64,000 nucleotides of DNA from Nocardia puris (GCF_003315035.1 NZ_QNRE01000016.1:62001-126000); one strand, 5' to 3'; counted from the first letter of the stretch, positions 42,756 to 52,068 are shown. Translations and numbers: made by a program. The notes: generated from the sequence alone by a model not told the origin.

Positions 42756-43442
42756 CTACGGCGGAGTCTCGCGCAGCACGTAGCCGACGCCGCGCACGGT
42801 GTGGATGAGACGCGGCTCGCCCTCGGCCTCGGTCTTGCGGCGCAGGTAGCCGATGTAGACCTCGAGCGCGTTGCCGGAGGTGGGAAAGTCGTAGCCCCAG
42901 ACCTCTTCGAGGATGCGGCTGCGGGTGAGCACGCGGCGCGGGTTGGCCATCAGCATCTCGAGCAGCGAGAACTCGGTGCGGGTCAGGCTGATCGAGCGGC
43001 CGTCGCGGGCCACCTCGCGGGTGACCGGGTCCAGCGACAGATCGGCGAACCGCATGGCCTCCGACGTGTCGCCCTGGTCGGGGGCCCGGCGGCGCAGCAG
43101 GGCGCGCAGCCGCGCCAGCAATTCTTCGAGCGCGAATGGTTTCGGCAGATAATCGTCGGCACCGGCGTCGAGCCCGGCAACTCTTTCGGAAACCGAATCC
43201 CGCGCCGTCAAAACCAGAATCGGAAGATCGTCACCGGTGCTGCGCAACCGCCGGCAAACCTCGAGGCCGTCCAGGCGCGGCATCATCACATCCAGCACCA
43301 GCGCGTCGGGGCGCTGCGCGGCGGCTTTCTCCAGGGCGTCCACACCGTCCACGGCGAGATCGACGGAGTAGCCGTTGAAGGTCAGCGACCGGCGCAGCGA
43401 TTCCCGGACGGCGCGATCGTCGTCGACTACCAGAATGCGCAT
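42756..43442 (-). CDS. mprA: Response regulator MprA (OmpR family)
   Basis: This 228-aa protein has a receiver domain with acidic residues VVDDD, phospho-acceptor Asp51 (VLDVMMP) and the conserved Lys (YLPKPF), and an OmpR-type winged-helix domain (SLTRTEFSLLEMLMANPRRV, VYIGYLRRKTE). The start at 43442 (MRILVV) is the family start; longer frames upstream are artefacts. In mycobacteria MprA controls pepD and sigma factors of the envelope stress response. It is the first gene of the operon. Confidence 0.96.
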   Translation of the reverse strand: MRILVVDDDRAVRESLRRSLTFNGYSVDLAVDGVDALEKAAAQRPDALVLDVMMPRLDGLEVCRRLRSTGDDLPILVLTARDSVSERVAGLDAGADDYLPKPFALEELLARLRALLRRRAPDQGDTSEAMRFADLSLDPVTREVARDGRSISLTRTEFSLLEMLMANPRRVLTRSRILEEVWGYDFPTSGNALEVYIGYLRRKTEAEGEPRLIHTVRGVGYVLRETPP

Positions 43443-43796
43443 GACAACAGTCTGACCGCACCGACTGAGAGCCGACTGAGAGGGGCGTGCGACACGCCAC
43501 GTCGCCGTCCGGCCGACGACACGCCGAAGCACCACCGATGACCAGCGACTTTCATCGGCGCTCGCGGTTTCCGGTCGCTGGGTTGGTTGAGATTTCGACC
43601 GAATCTTGTTCTGCGTGGCCATATTAGGGAATTGTCGAACGGGACAGTCCGGATTGCCGGAACCCACGCGGCGGGGTATGTTCCCTGCGGTAAAAACAAG
43701 ACCTCGAGTTGGTTCTCAGCGGGTTGGTCCCATACTTTTCGCGAACAGCCACTAACCATCCGGGGAACCCGCGCGGAGTGGAGGCGACGGAAGCGG

Positions 43797-46451
43797 ATGG
43801 AAGCAGCACCGCGTTCCCGGCAATTCAGGCTGTCGAACTGGTCCGTCACCCGCAAGGTCGGGATCGTACTACTGCTGCCGGTGGTGCTGGCCTCGACGTT
43901 CGCCGTCTTGCGCATCAACGACGAGCTCAACACCATCGCCGACCTGGACGCCGCGACCGACCAGGCCAGGATCATCCGGCCGATGCTCGGATTCGCCTCG
44001 GCCACCGAACAACTCGCGGTCACCACGGCCACCGTCTGGGATAACCAGGAGACCGCGGGCGACGCCGAGATCGACCGCATCGCGGGCCGTTTCGACCAGG
44101 CCGCGGCCGATCTGCAGACGGCGCTGCGCTCCACCGGCGCCTCCACCGAGGTCACCAACGAACTCGACGCCGCGCTCACCGCGGGCCGCGCCATGCGCAA
44201 CGGCCTACGCAACAGTTCCCCCGTCGCCATCGGCCAGCAGGCCGACGAGGTCGCCGCCCGCATCGGCAACGCCATCGCGCGCTCGACCTCGCTGGAGGAG
44301 ATCACCATCCAGCGGTACTTCCTGCAGCTCGGTGTGACCACCAACGCGCGGCGGCTGCACACCCAGCAGTACCTGCTGATCGGTTCGCCCGGCGCCGACC
44401 GCAACCCCGCGGTGCGCCCCACGGTACTCACCACCGCCGGTGGCGAACTCGTGTTGCTCGCCCAGTTCGCCCAGCTGCAACCGAGTTCCGCGCTCAACGC
44501 CAGCGTGCTGATCGACTCGGTGAACGTGCGCCTCGGCGCGTTCAGCCAGAACCTCGGCGAGCCCGCCAGCAGCCAGCCCGTCGCGGATTCGCTGCGCACC
44601 AGCGCCACCGCCTACGACCAGACCACGCTGAGCCTGGTCGACACCATCGACGAACGGCTGGCCGCGCGAACCGCCGAAGTGCGCGGCGTGGTGTTGCGCG
44701 ATATCGCGATCGTGGTGACCACCCTGCTCGCCGGTCTCGCGCTGGCGCTGGCGGTCGCCCGCTCGCTCGTCGTGCCGATCCGCCGCCTGCGCCACGGCGC
44801 CCTCCAGGTCGCCCACGTCGACCTCCCCAACGAGCTCGAAGTGGTGCGCTCGGGCGGCGCCACCCCCGAGGCCACCCGCGTCGACGTGCACACCACCGAG
44901 GAGATCGGCCAGCTGGCCCGCGCCGTCGACGACATCCACGACGCCGCGCTGCATCTCGCCGGTGAGCAGGCCCGTCTGCGCCTTCAGATCGGCAGCATGT
45001 TCGAGACCCTGTCGCGGCGCAGCCAGTCCCTCGTGGAGCAGCAGCTCACCCTCATCGAGGAACTCGAGCACGACGAGGACAACTCCGAGCGCCTGCAGAG
45101 CCTGTTCCGCCTGGACCACCTCGCCACCCGCATGCGCCGCAACGGCGACAACCTGCTGGTGCTCGCCGGCACCGCGCTGCGCCGCGGCCACCTGCCGCCG
45201 GTGCCGCTGTCGGACATGCTGTGGAGCGCGGTCTCCCAGGTCGAGGACTACCAGCGCGTCGAGATCGGCACCGCGCCCGACGGCATCGTGCCGGGTGAGC
45301 CCGCCGTCGACGTCGAGCACCTGCTCGCCGAGCTCATCGACAACGCGCTGCGCTACTCGCCGCCCACCACCCCGGTCGCGGTGTCGGTGGCGCGCGCGGT
45401 GGACGGCGGCTACCTGATCGAGATCATCGACCGCGGCCTTGGCATGTCGGCCGAGGACCTGCAGACCGTCAACGAGCACCTCGCCTCCGGTGGTGAGGTC
45501 ACCGTCGAGACCGCCCGCCGCATGGGTCTTTTCGTGGTCGGCCGCCTCGCCAAGCGCCACAACATCACCGTCAACCTGCGCCGCACCTCGGCGATGGCGC
45601 AGCAGCCCGGCATCACGGCGAGCGTGCACCTGCCGGGCACGCTGGTCTCGCCGGTGCCGGTGTCGGACAAGACGCCGCAGCTCACCGCGCCGCAGCCGCC
45701 GCACGAGCTGCCCGCCGAGCCGACGATCGCGCCGCCGCGGATGCTGGTACCGGTGCCGAGTCTGGCGCTGCCCGAGCACACCTCGTCGTTCGAGACCAGC
45801 GCCAGCGGCCTGCCGCAGCGCCGCCCGGCCATCCGGGTGGCGGGCCCGGCCGAGCGCGAACCCGCCATCCTCGACGTGGAGACCACCGATCCCGGCCGCG
45901 GCGGCATGCGGCCGCTGCGCAACCGCACCGGCAACGGCGCTGCCTCCCAAGCCGAACCGCTCGCCCTGCCCGCCCCGGCGCAAGAAGAGGCGAAGGTGGA
46001 CGTGTGGGCCGAGACCGAGACCTACGCGATCCCCGAACCGCCCGCTCCCGCCCCCGCGGCGCCCACCGCGACGGCCGCGCAGCCGACGGTCACCGGGCTG
46101 CGACCGGTCAACGGCGAATCGCCGACGCCGATCTACCAGCGCATGGTGTCGGAGTGGCTGGTCGAACCCGCCACCGCCGCCGCGGAGCACAGCGAAGGCA
46201 CCTGGACCTCCCCCGCCGACGTGGGCTGGGCCGCCGCCGCGGAGGCCAGCAACCCGGCTACCTCCGGACGCACGTCCGGAGGTCTGCCGATCCGCCAGCC
46301 CGGCGCCCAGCTGGTCCCCGGCGGGCTCGCCCCGGCCACCGAATCCAACCAGCGGAATCCTGACGAGATCCGCAACAGCTTGACCAGGCATCTCAGCGGG
46401 GTCCGCAGCGGGCGGGCCGACGCCCAGTACAACGACGGAGGGCTTGCATGA
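43797..46451 (+). CDS. cvnA: Conservon sensor protein with nitrate-sensing (NIT) domain, CvnA-like histidine kinase
   Basis: This 884-aa membrane protein begins at 43797 (MEAAPRSRQF, with GGAGG upstream). It has TM helix 1 (VGIVLLLPVVLASTFAVL), an extracellular NIT-type helical sensor of about 270 residues, TM helix 2 (VVTTLLAGLALALAVA), a HAMP region, and an HATPase domain (AELIDNALRYSPPTTPV, DRGLGMS). The dimerisation helix (SRRSQSLVEQQLTLIEE) has no obvious phospho-His. A long Pro-rich tail follows. It heads the cvnABCD conservon, a GPCR-like signalling unit of actinomycetes, and overlaps cvnB by 4 bp. Confidence 0.92.
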   Translation: MEAAPRSRQFRLSNWSVTRKVGIVLLLPVVLASTFAVLRINDELNTIADLDAATDQARIIRPMLGFASATEQLAVTTATVWDNQETAGDAEIDRIAGRFDQAAADLQTALRSTGASTEVTNELDAALTAGRAMRNGLRNSSPVAIGQQADEVAARIGNAIARSTSLEEITIQRYFLQLGVTTNARRLHTQQYLLIGSPGADRNPAVRPTVLTTAGGELVLLAQFAQLQPSSALNASVLIDSVNVRLGAFSQNLGEPASSQPVADSLRTSATAYDQTTLSLVDTIDERLAARTAEVRGVVLRDIAIVVTTLLAGLALALAVARSLVVPIRRLRHGALQVAHVDLPNELEVVRSGGATPEATRVDVHTTEEIGQLARAVDDIHDAALHLAGEQARLRLQIGSMFETLSRRSQSLVEQQLTLIEELEHDEDNSERLQSLFRLDHLATRMRRNGDNLLVLAGTALRRGHLPPVPLSDMLWSAVSQVEDYQRVEIGTAPDGIVPGEPAVDVEHLLAELIDNALRYSPPTTPVAVSVARAVDGGYLIEIIDRGLGMSAEDLQTVNEHLASGGEVTVETARRMGLFVVGRLAKRHNITVNLRRTSAMAQQPGITASVHLPGTLVSPVPVSDKTPQLTAPQPPHELPAEPTIAPPRMLVPVPSLALPEHTSSFETSASGLPQRRPAIRVAGPAEREPAILDVETTDPGRGGMRPLRNRTGNGAASQAEPLALPAPAQEEAKVDVWAETETYAIPEPPAPAPAAPTATAAQPTVTGLRPVNGESPTPIYQRMVSEWLVEPATAAAEHSEGTWTSPADVGWAAAAEASNPATSGRTSGGLPIRQPGAQLVPGGLAPATESNQRNPDEIRNSLTRHLSGVRSGRADAQYNDGGLA

Positions 46452-46858
46452 CCGAGAAACCAGGCACTACGACGGACGAGAACCTGAACTGGCTGGTCAC
46501 CCGTTTCACCCGGGACGTCCCGGGTGTCACGCACGCCGTGCTCGTGTCGGCCGACGGCCTGCTGCAGGCCACCAGCCCGCACCTGCCCGGCGATCGCGCC
46601 GAACAGCTGGCCGCCGTCACCGCGGGTCTGGCGAGCCTGTCGGCGGGCGCGGCCCAGCTGTTCAACGGCGGCAAGGTGATGCAATCGATCGTCGACATGC
46701 AGCGCGGCTACCTGCTGGTGATGACGGTCGGCAACGGCTCGCACCTGGCCGTGCTCGCGAACAAGACGCACGACATCGGCCGCATCGGATACGAGATGGC
46801 GCTGCTGGTCGACCGGGTCGGTTCGGTGGTCCAAGCCACCGCCCGCACCGCCGTCTAG
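46448..46858 (+). CDS. cvnB: Roadblock/LC7-domain protein of the conservon
   Basis: This 136-aa protein has the Roadblock/LC7 pattern: LNWLVTRFTRDVPGVTHAVLV, ADGLLQATS and MTVGNGSHLAVLANKTHDIG. In conservons it acts as a regulator of the CvnD GTPase. Its ATG overlaps the cvnA stop, and it lies 8 bp before cvnC. Confidence 0.95.
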   Translation: MTEKPGTTTDENLNWLVTRFTRDVPGVTHAVLVSADGLLQATSPHLPGDRAEQLAAVTAGLASLSAGAAQLFNGGKVMQSIVDMQRGYLLVMTVGNGSHLAVLANKTHDIGRIGYEMALLVDRVGSVVQATARTAV

Positions 46859-46866
46859 AGCGTGCC

Positions 46867-47241
46867 ATGTCCAACCCAGCCGGCGGGGGGCCGGTCACTC
46901 CACCCACGCGTGTTCGACCGTACGCCCTGACCTCGGGGCGTACCGAGCCCGCGGTCGACCTACCCCTGGAGGCGGTCATCGAGACCATCTCCTACACTGC
47001 CCATTTCGATTGGCCGGTCGGCGATATCCGTACCGATATCGTGCGGCTCGCGACCGCGCGCTTGTCGGTCGCCGAGATCTCGGCTCAGCTACAGCGGCCG
47101 CTCGGCCTGGTCCGGGTCGTGATCGGCGATCTCGTCGTCGCCGGGACGCTGCGTGTGCATTCGACCCTGAGCGACCAGGCGACCTACGACGAGCGCCGGT
47201 CCCTGATGGAGAGGACTCTGCGTGGACTCCGCGCCCTATAA
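46867..47241 (+). CDS. cvnC: DUF742 protein of the conservon
   Basis: This 124-aa protein has the DUF742 features RVRPYALTSGRTEP and LSVAEISAQLQRPLGLVRVV followed by an IGDLVVAGTLRVH segment, a winged-helix-like fold. It is conserved between cvnB and cvnD and is thought to link the sensor and the GTPase. It overlaps the cvnD GTG start by 20 bp. Confidence 0.93.
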   Translation: MSNPAGGGPVTPPTRVRPYALTSGRTEPAVDLPLEAVIETISYTAHFDWPVGDIRTDIVRLATARLSVAEISAQLQRPLGLVRVVIGDLVVAGTLRVHSTLSDQATYDERRSLMERTLRGLRAL

Positions 47242-47887
47242 CCCCCAGCCGTACGGTTCGGCGCCCGCGATGCATCCGGCGCCGCAGGCCCCAGGCGCAC
47301 CGCAGGACAACCGGACCGCCTCGACCAAGATCGTCGTCGCCGGGGGGTTCGGCGCGGGCAAGACCACCTTCGTCGGCGCGGTGTCGGAGATCGTCCCGCT
47401 GCGCACCGAGGCGATGGTGACCGGTTTCTCCGACGGCATCGACGACCTGGCCGCCACGCCGGGCAAGGAGACCACCACGGTCGCCATGGATTTCGGCCGG
47501 ATCGTGCTGCCGGGCAACCTGACGCTGTACCTGTTCGGCACGCCGGGCCAGCGCCGCTTCTGGTTCATGTGGGACGACCTGATCCGCGGCGCCATCGGCG
47601 CGGTGGTGCTGGTGGACACCCGGCGCATCGAGGACAGCTTCGCGGCGGTGGACTTCTTCGAGGCGCGGGGGTTGCCGTTCCTGGTGGCGGTCAACCGATT
47701 CCCCGACGCGCCCCGGTTCCCGGTGGCCGAGCTGCGCGAGGCGCTGTCGGTGCGCCCTGGCGTGCCGATCGTGGACATCGACGCGCGCAACGCCATGGAG
47801 GTGCGCCAGTCTCTGGCCGCCGTCACGGAATACGCGATCCAGCGGCTGGCGGCCGAGCAGGGTGCCCAGCCGGTCGGGCAGGTGTGA
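47222..47887 (+). CDS. cvnD: Conservon small GTPase
   Basis: This 221-aa GTPase has the P-loop GGFGAGKTTFVGA, a switch-region Thr in ETTTVAMDFGRI, LFGTPGQRRFWFMW (DxxG equivalent) and VAVNRFPDAP (NKxD equivalent). It belongs to the MglA/Rab-like group paired with Roadblock proteins. It starts with GTG inside the end of cvnC. The P450 gene that often follows in Streptomyces conservons is absent here. Confidence 0.95.
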   Translation: MDSAPYNPQPYGSAPAMHPAPQAPGAPQDNRTASTKIVVAGGFGAGKTTFVGAVSEIVPLRTEAMVTGFSDGIDDLAATPGKETTTVAMDFGRIVLPGNLTLYLFGTPGQRRFWFMWDDLIRGAIGAVVLVDTRRIEDSFAAVDFFEARGLPFLVAVNRFPDAPRFPVAELREALSVRPGVPIVDIDARNAMEVRQSLAAVTEYAIQRLAAEQGAQPVGQV

Positions 47888-47897
47888 GGGTTCGCAG

Positions 47898-48716
47898 TTG
47901 ATCTACTTCTCCATGGGCTATTGGGTGCTCGGCCTGTCGATCCTGGTGTCGATGGCGGGTGCCCTGATGGGCTTGATCTGCGTGCGCCAGTCCACCAAGT
48001 CGGTGACGGCAAAGTTCCGGATGGTGTGGCTGGCCTCGGCCGCGGTGTCGATCGGCGGCATCGGCACCTGGCTGGCGGTCTTCGTCTCGATGCTCGGCGT
48101 CGAACCCTCCGGCGACACGCTGATCCGCTACGACGTCACCCGGCTCACCGCCGCGGCCGTGCTGGCCGTGGTGTCGGTGTTCGCCGGATTGGTGACGGCG
48201 GGCCGCGCCCCCGCGCTGCTGCGGCTGGTGGGCAGCGGCGTGCTGATCGGCGTCGGGTCGAGTCTGGCCATGGCCCTGGGGATGAGCGCGGTGCGGATCC
48301 GCGGCGAGCTGGAGACCAACGTGTTCGCGATCCTGGCCGCCACCCTGCTGGCGATCGGGATCGCCGTGGCCACACTGTGGTTCGCGCTGGGCAGGCGTTC
48401 CGCGCTCACGGTGGTGGGCGCCGCGGCGCTGTTCGGCCTCGCCGTCGCCGGAACGCATTTCGTGCGGATGGCCGGTGTGGAGATGGTGCTGGACCCGCGC
48501 GCCGCCACCCCGGAGGGTGACGACCTCTTCTCGTTCTTGGTGCCGATGTTCGTGGTGGGCACGCTCTCGCTCTCGGTGCCGATCACCGCGGTGCTCGTCG
48601 CGCCGGACCGGCGCACCGCGACCGACCCGGTCGCCGCGCCCGCGCGGCAACCCGAGCCCCCGCGGCAGTCGGCGCCCTTCCCGGCGCGCGACCGTCAGCC
48701 GCAGTTCACCCGCTGA
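47898..48716 (+). CDS. MHYT-like integral membrane protein
   Basis: This protein of about 272 aa has seven predicted membrane helices and repeated segments related to the MHYT sensor domain (GGIGTWLAVFVSMLG, GVGSSLAMALGMSAVRI, GTHFVRMAGVEM), in which Met and His residues may bind copper or a gas. It ends in a short Pro/Arg-rich tail. A TTG at 47898, 10 bp after cvnD, is the most likely start; ATGs at 47862 and 47913 are alternatives. Its position suggests a further sensor of the conservon. Confidence 0.8.
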   Translation: MIYFSMGYWVLGLSILVSMAGALMGLICVRQSTKSVTAKFRMVWLASAAVSIGGIGTWLAVFVSMLGVEPSGDTLIRYDVTRLTAAAVLAVVSVFAGLVTAGRAPALLRLVGSGVLIGVGSSLAMALGMSAVRIRGELETNVFAILAATLLAIGIAVATLWFALGRRSALTVVGAAALFGLAVAGTHFVRMAGVEMVLDPRAATPEGDDLFSFLVPMFVVGTLSLSVPITAVLVAPDRRTATDPVAAPARQPEPPRQSAPFPARDRQPQFTR

Positions 48717-49177
48717 TCGAGATTCCGGCGGATTGGACTGGGGCCCATGCGTTTCAGGGCGCGGTACGGCCGATTCGGCGCCGTACCGCGGGTTCGCATC
48801 CCCTTGATGCCCACCTCGCCGACGCCGCCACCGTGCTCGAACGCGCGAATGTGCGCTACTGCGGCGGTGTCCGGCCGGTGAGCCGTTCGCCGGACACAGG
48901 GGCGGGCGCTGCCCGCCAGACCGATGCCGGGCGAGCGGAATGCTCCACTCGGCAGACCGCGCCTGGCACCCGGAACACCGCGACCGACCGACAGCGGGCG
49001 GAACACCCCGCCCGGCGGACCGACGCCCGCGGCACAACGCTCGCTCGGCGGACCGACGCTCGGCGGGCGAAACACGCCAGGCGCGGCGCAATATTCAGCA
49101 GGCGCCTTGCTGCGCTGTGAACGTGGCCGGGACAGCGGATTTCGGCCGGTGAGAACTTCCGAGGAGAGGAACCGGAC
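48717..49177. other. 461-bp stretch with degenerate GC-rich repeats
   Basis: No gene is supported. Between about 48890 and 49110 there are irregular copies of a 14-bp unit, with two exact copies of CGGCGGACCGACGC and several variants. It translates into Arg/Ala/Ser-rich strings in every frame. The ribosome-binding site GAGGAG of the next gene lies at its end. Confidence 0.5.
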
Positions 49178-49591
49178 ATGACGCCGGAGCAGGACGCGGT
49201 GCTGCGCGATATCCAGGTCCAGCTGCGCGGCCCCGGACTGGCGGGCTGGCCGCAGCTGGGCACCGATGCCGAAGGGCGGCACCTGACCCTGGTGGAGGGT
49301 TTGGCGGCGGCGCTGCGCCGGATCGGCGAGCTGGAGGGCGATACCGAGGCCCTGCGCGCGGAGGTGGCCGAACTGCGCACGGAGATCAGCGAACTGGAGG
49401 CCACGGCGGCCGAGCTGGCGGCCGAGGTCGGGCGCCTGGAGGGCAGGCGGTGGCCGTGGCCGCTGTCGCTCGTGGAGGGGCCCGCCGAGCTGATCGGGGC
49501 GCAGCTGGCGCGGTTGGAGGCGCTGCTGCCGGACCTGCCGGGCCGGGCCGAGGCGGCGTCGGCGCCGAATGGGCGAAACTCGGAGAATTGA
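49178..49591 (+). CDS. Coiled-coil protein of unknown function
   Basis: The 137-aa product has a central coiled coil (about residues 40-90, with heptads of Leu, Ala and Glu such as ALRAEVAELRTEISELEATA) between short globular ends. No signal peptide or membrane span is seen. GAGGAG precedes the ATG. The family is not recognised; it could be a scaffold or phage-like structural relic. Confidence 0.75.
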   Translation: MTPEQDAVLRDIQVQLRGPGLAGWPQLGTDAEGRHLTLVEGLAAALRRIGELEGDTEALRAEVAELRTEISELEATAAELAAEVGRLEGRRWPWPLSLVEGPAELIGAQLARLEALLPDLPGRAEAASAPNGRNSEN

Positions 49592-50031
49592 CACGCGCGT
49601 GCCGGAATTCCGGCCGGGGCTGTCGGCACGATAACGTTCCGGCAGAAAACATTTCGGCGAGAGGCCCGAGAAATGGCGATGAGCGGGTTCCACCGGAAAC
49701 CCGGGGAACCCGCCCTCGCAGATGAGGGTACCGGCACGCTCGCGCGAAATCATCAGTGCACGAAGACTTTTAATCGGCTTAAAAACCAACTCTCAGTATG
49801 TATTTCACAGTACGGCAAATCGGGGGCGCGCGATCATAACCACATCCTCGCATGTGACGCCCGACACACCGATTGCCAGTCGGTTGCCCCGACCCGCCCG
49901 ACGCCCCGAGGATCGTTGCGCGCGTTCGGCGCCCGCGACGAACCGGCGCAGTTGTCGTCGCCCGGTAGGAGGCGAGCCGGGCCTCGTCCGCCCGGCGGCA
50001 CCCATCAAATTTCGTCTCGAAGGACGATCGC
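49592..50031. other. 440-bp intergenic stretch
   Basis: No supported gene is visible; short frames look like noise. Locally lower GC around 49740-49850 may mark a promoter or an old insertion boundary. Confidence 0.4.
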
Positions 50032-50250
50032 ACGGCAGTCAACGTGGTACTCGACAAGACCCATGAGGACAAGTCGCTGTCGGAGATCCTGGCCGCCCCG
50101 CCGTCGGCGCCGGCGGGGCTCACCGCGAAGCACGACGAGGTGCCGAGCTGAAGATCGAGACCATCGCCGAGCCGGCGAACAACGAGTACGTCAAGCTCGC
50201 CGCCGCGCTGGCCGCACCGGCCGGGCAGGAGGGCTGGACACGACGACGGG
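50032..50250 (+). pseudogene. Start-less, frameshifted remnant of a short helical protein gene
   Basis: After a GAAGGA ribosome-binding site the reading frame opens with ACG where ATG is expected, then AVNVVLDKTHEDKSLSEILA and APPSAPAGLTAKHDEV, a pattern I recall from small actinobacterial proteins. A stop follows. One base away the frame continues with LKIETIAEPANNEYVKLAAA. A lost start codon plus a frameshift make this a decayed gene. The family name is from memory and not certain. Confidence 0.6.
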
Positions 50251-50298
50251 CCGGCGGGTGTACCCGCCGGCCCGTGAGTCGCTCCGCCCGTCCGCGAT

Positions 50299-50472
50299 TC
50301 AGAGACGGTCCAGATCGATCAGGCCGCGGCGCACGGCCTGCACCAAACGGCGCGGCACCTTGTGCACCACACCGCCCACGGTGACCGGCACCAGGTCCGG
50401 GGCCTGCGCCTTCCACTGCGACCGGCGACTGCGGGTGTTGGACCGCGACATCCTGCGCTTGGGCACCGCCAT
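50299..50472 (-). CDS. rpmF: Ribosomal protein L32, zinc-independent form
   Basis: The 57-aa product MAVPKRRMSRSNTRSRR and onward matches L32. The four Cys zinc ligands of ordinary L32 are missing, so this is the C-minus paralogue used when zinc is scarce. Its start is 1 bp after the L31 stop, in the operon headed by the COG0523 gene. Confidence 0.95.
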   Translation of the reverse strand: MAVPKRRMSRSNTRSRRSQWKAQAPDLVPVTVGGVVHKVPRRLVQAVRRGLIDLDRL

Positions 50473-50473
50473 C

Positions 50474-50740
50474 TCAGGACTCCTTCCCGGCGCGCACGCG
50501 CCTGCCGTACTTGCGCTCGAACTTCTCCACGCGCCCCTGGGTGTCCAGCAGGCGGTTCGCGCCGGTCCAGAACGGGTGCGAATCGGACGTCACGTCCACG
50601 ACCAGCAGCGGGTAGGTGTTGCCGTCCTCCCACTCCACGGTCCGGTCACCGGTCGCGGTGGACCGGGTGAGGAACCGCTTGCCGGTGCTCGAGTCCTCGA
50701 ACACCACCGGGCGGTAGTCCGGGTGGATCCCTGCCTTCAC
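50474..50740 (-). CDS. rpmE: Ribosomal protein L31 type B, zinc-independent
   Basis: The 88-aa product (KAGIHPDYRPVVFED, SHPFWTGANRLLDTQGRVEK) is type B L31 without the CxxC zinc site. It starts with GTG overlapping the COG0523 gene stop, with GGAG-like sequence upstream. It replaces zinc-binding L31 under zinc limitation, freeing zinc. Confidence 0.95.
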   Translation of the reverse strand: MKAGIHPDYRPVVFEDSSTGKRFLTRSTATGDRTVEWEDGNTYPLLVVDVTSDSHPFWTGANRLLDTQGRVEKFERKYGRRVRAGKES

Positions 50741-52056
50741 TTTCCTTCTCCTCTCTGATGATTCGGCGGCGCGACCTCGTCGAACAGGTCGGGCGCGTCC
50801 TCGCACGGGTCGGCGTGCCACTCGCCGAACGGGTCCTCCCACAGCGCGACACGCTCGGGCGCGCGCTCCACCAGCCGCAGCTCGTCGTCCTCCACCAGCG
50901 CCCAGTGCAGGGCGCGGCGGATCTCGCCGGGGTCGGCGTCGTGGGCCAGGATCACCAGCGAGATGTCGCGGTCGCCGAAGGTGTCGTCCCAGCGCAGCGC
51001 GGCCAGCGCGCGCCGATCCGGATCGGCCGCCTCGATCTCCTCGGCGTCCATCGCGGCCAGCCAGCGCCCCGCCGAGCCCACGCGCAGCCCGCCGCCCGCC
51101 GACTCCAGCCACACCACCTCGTCGGGCTGGGTGGCCAGCCACAGGCGCCCGCGCGCGGTGATCACACCCTCGAACAGCACGTCCAGGGCGTCGTGCAGGC
51201 GCGCGGGGTGGAACGGCCTGCTCGCCGCGAACTCGAAAAGCGTGACGCCGCACTCGGACCCGAGCGGCGGCTGGCCGCGCAGCAGCGGCGCGTGCGCGTC
51301 GAAGATGCGGCCGCGGCGCGCGTGCGCGGGGATGCGCGCGAGCAGGGACTCGGCTTCGGCAGCCCCCAGCGCGGTGAAGTCGTCGAACCAGCCGACCGGC
51401 GCCTCCGGCGCCAGACGGCTCAGCACCGCGCCGAGCCGTTCGCGCTCCAGCGGGTCGGCGGGGGTGGCGACCACCAGGGCGTCGGCGAAGTCGACCTGAC
51501 CGACGGCCACCTGCGCGACCGTGCGGTCGTCGTCGGCGGTGGCCAGGCCGCGTTCGGCCAGCGTGTCCTCACCGGTCGCGTCGGTGAGCCACTCCTGGCC
51601 GTCCACGCAGGTCACCACGGCCTCGACGCGCACGTCGCGCCCGGCCGGGCCGTCGACGCGACCCACCACACCGGAGACCACCACGTCCTCGATGGCCTGA
51701 CAGATCGCCTCGGCCTCGAAGGCGGGATCCAGCGCGAGCACGATGCGGCGCACCGAATCCCGCGCGGCCAGCGTGCACAGCAGCGGCAGCAGATCGGCGC
51801 GCAGCGTGCAGGAGACGCAGCCGTGCGCCAGTTCCAGCACAGCGCTGGAGGTGTGGGTCGCGGTGCGCACCGTGCGGCGCACGATGCCTTCGCGCAGCTC
51901 GCTCAGCTCGTGGCGGACCACGACGGTGCCGTCGCCGAGCAGCGCCGCCGCGACGTGGTCGACGCCCGCCGCGGCGGGTCCGGGCAGGCCGGCGACCAGC
52001 ACCACGGGCGTCCGCCGGTCGGTCACGGGCGGGACGGGATCGGGCACTACCACCAC
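50737..52056 (-). CDS. COG0523/CobW-family protein with degenerate P-loop (Mrf/ZigA-like)
   Basis: This 439-aa protein has the COG0523 layout with the metal motif HGCVSCTLRADLL (CxxC form of the family CxCC) and a CobW C-terminal domain (LFEFAASRPFHPARLHDAL). The P-loop position reads GLPGPAAAGVDHV, so the GKT residues needed for GTP hydrolysis are lost. In mycobacteria a COG0523 protein encoded with the C-minus ribosomal proteins (Mrf) recruits a hibernation factor to zinc-free ribosomes; the same role is likely here. It starts with GTG, 13 bp from a Zur-like box. Confidence 0.88.
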   Translation of the reverse strand: MVVVPDPVPPVTDRRTPVVLVAGLPGPAAAGVDHVAAALLGDGTVVVRHELSELREGIVRRTVRTATHTSSAVLELAHGCVSCTLRADLLPLLCTLAARDSVRRIVLALDPAFEAEAICQAIEDVVVSGVVGRVDGPAGRDVRVEAVVTCVDGQEWLTDATGEDTLAERGLATADDDRTVAQVAVGQVDFADALVVATPADPLERERLGAVLSRLAPEAPVGWFDDFTALGAAEAESLLARIPAHARRGRIFDAHAPLLRGQPPLGSECGVTLFEFAASRPFHPARLHDALDVLFEGVITARGRLWLATQPDEVVWLESAGGGLRVGSAGRWLAAMDAEEIEAADPDRRALAALRWDDTFGDRDISLVILAHDADPGEIRRALHWALVEDDELRLVERAPERVALWEDPFGEWHADPCEDAPDLFDEVAPPNHQRGEGK

Positions 52057-52068
52057 CGGAACCCCTTT

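Noticed and set aside
44205..46391. 728-codon minus-strand frame inside cvnA
   Set aside because: It is a shadow of the high-GC kinase gene; composition is Gly/Arg/His-rich and no family is recognisable.
47823..49091. 422-codon minus-strand frame over the MHYT-like gene and repeat tract
   Set aside because: It is an Arg/His/Gln-rich antisense translation that extends through the repeats; no family motif.
48890..49110. CRISPR array
   Set aside because: The repeat units are short, irregular and not separated by spacers of constant length.
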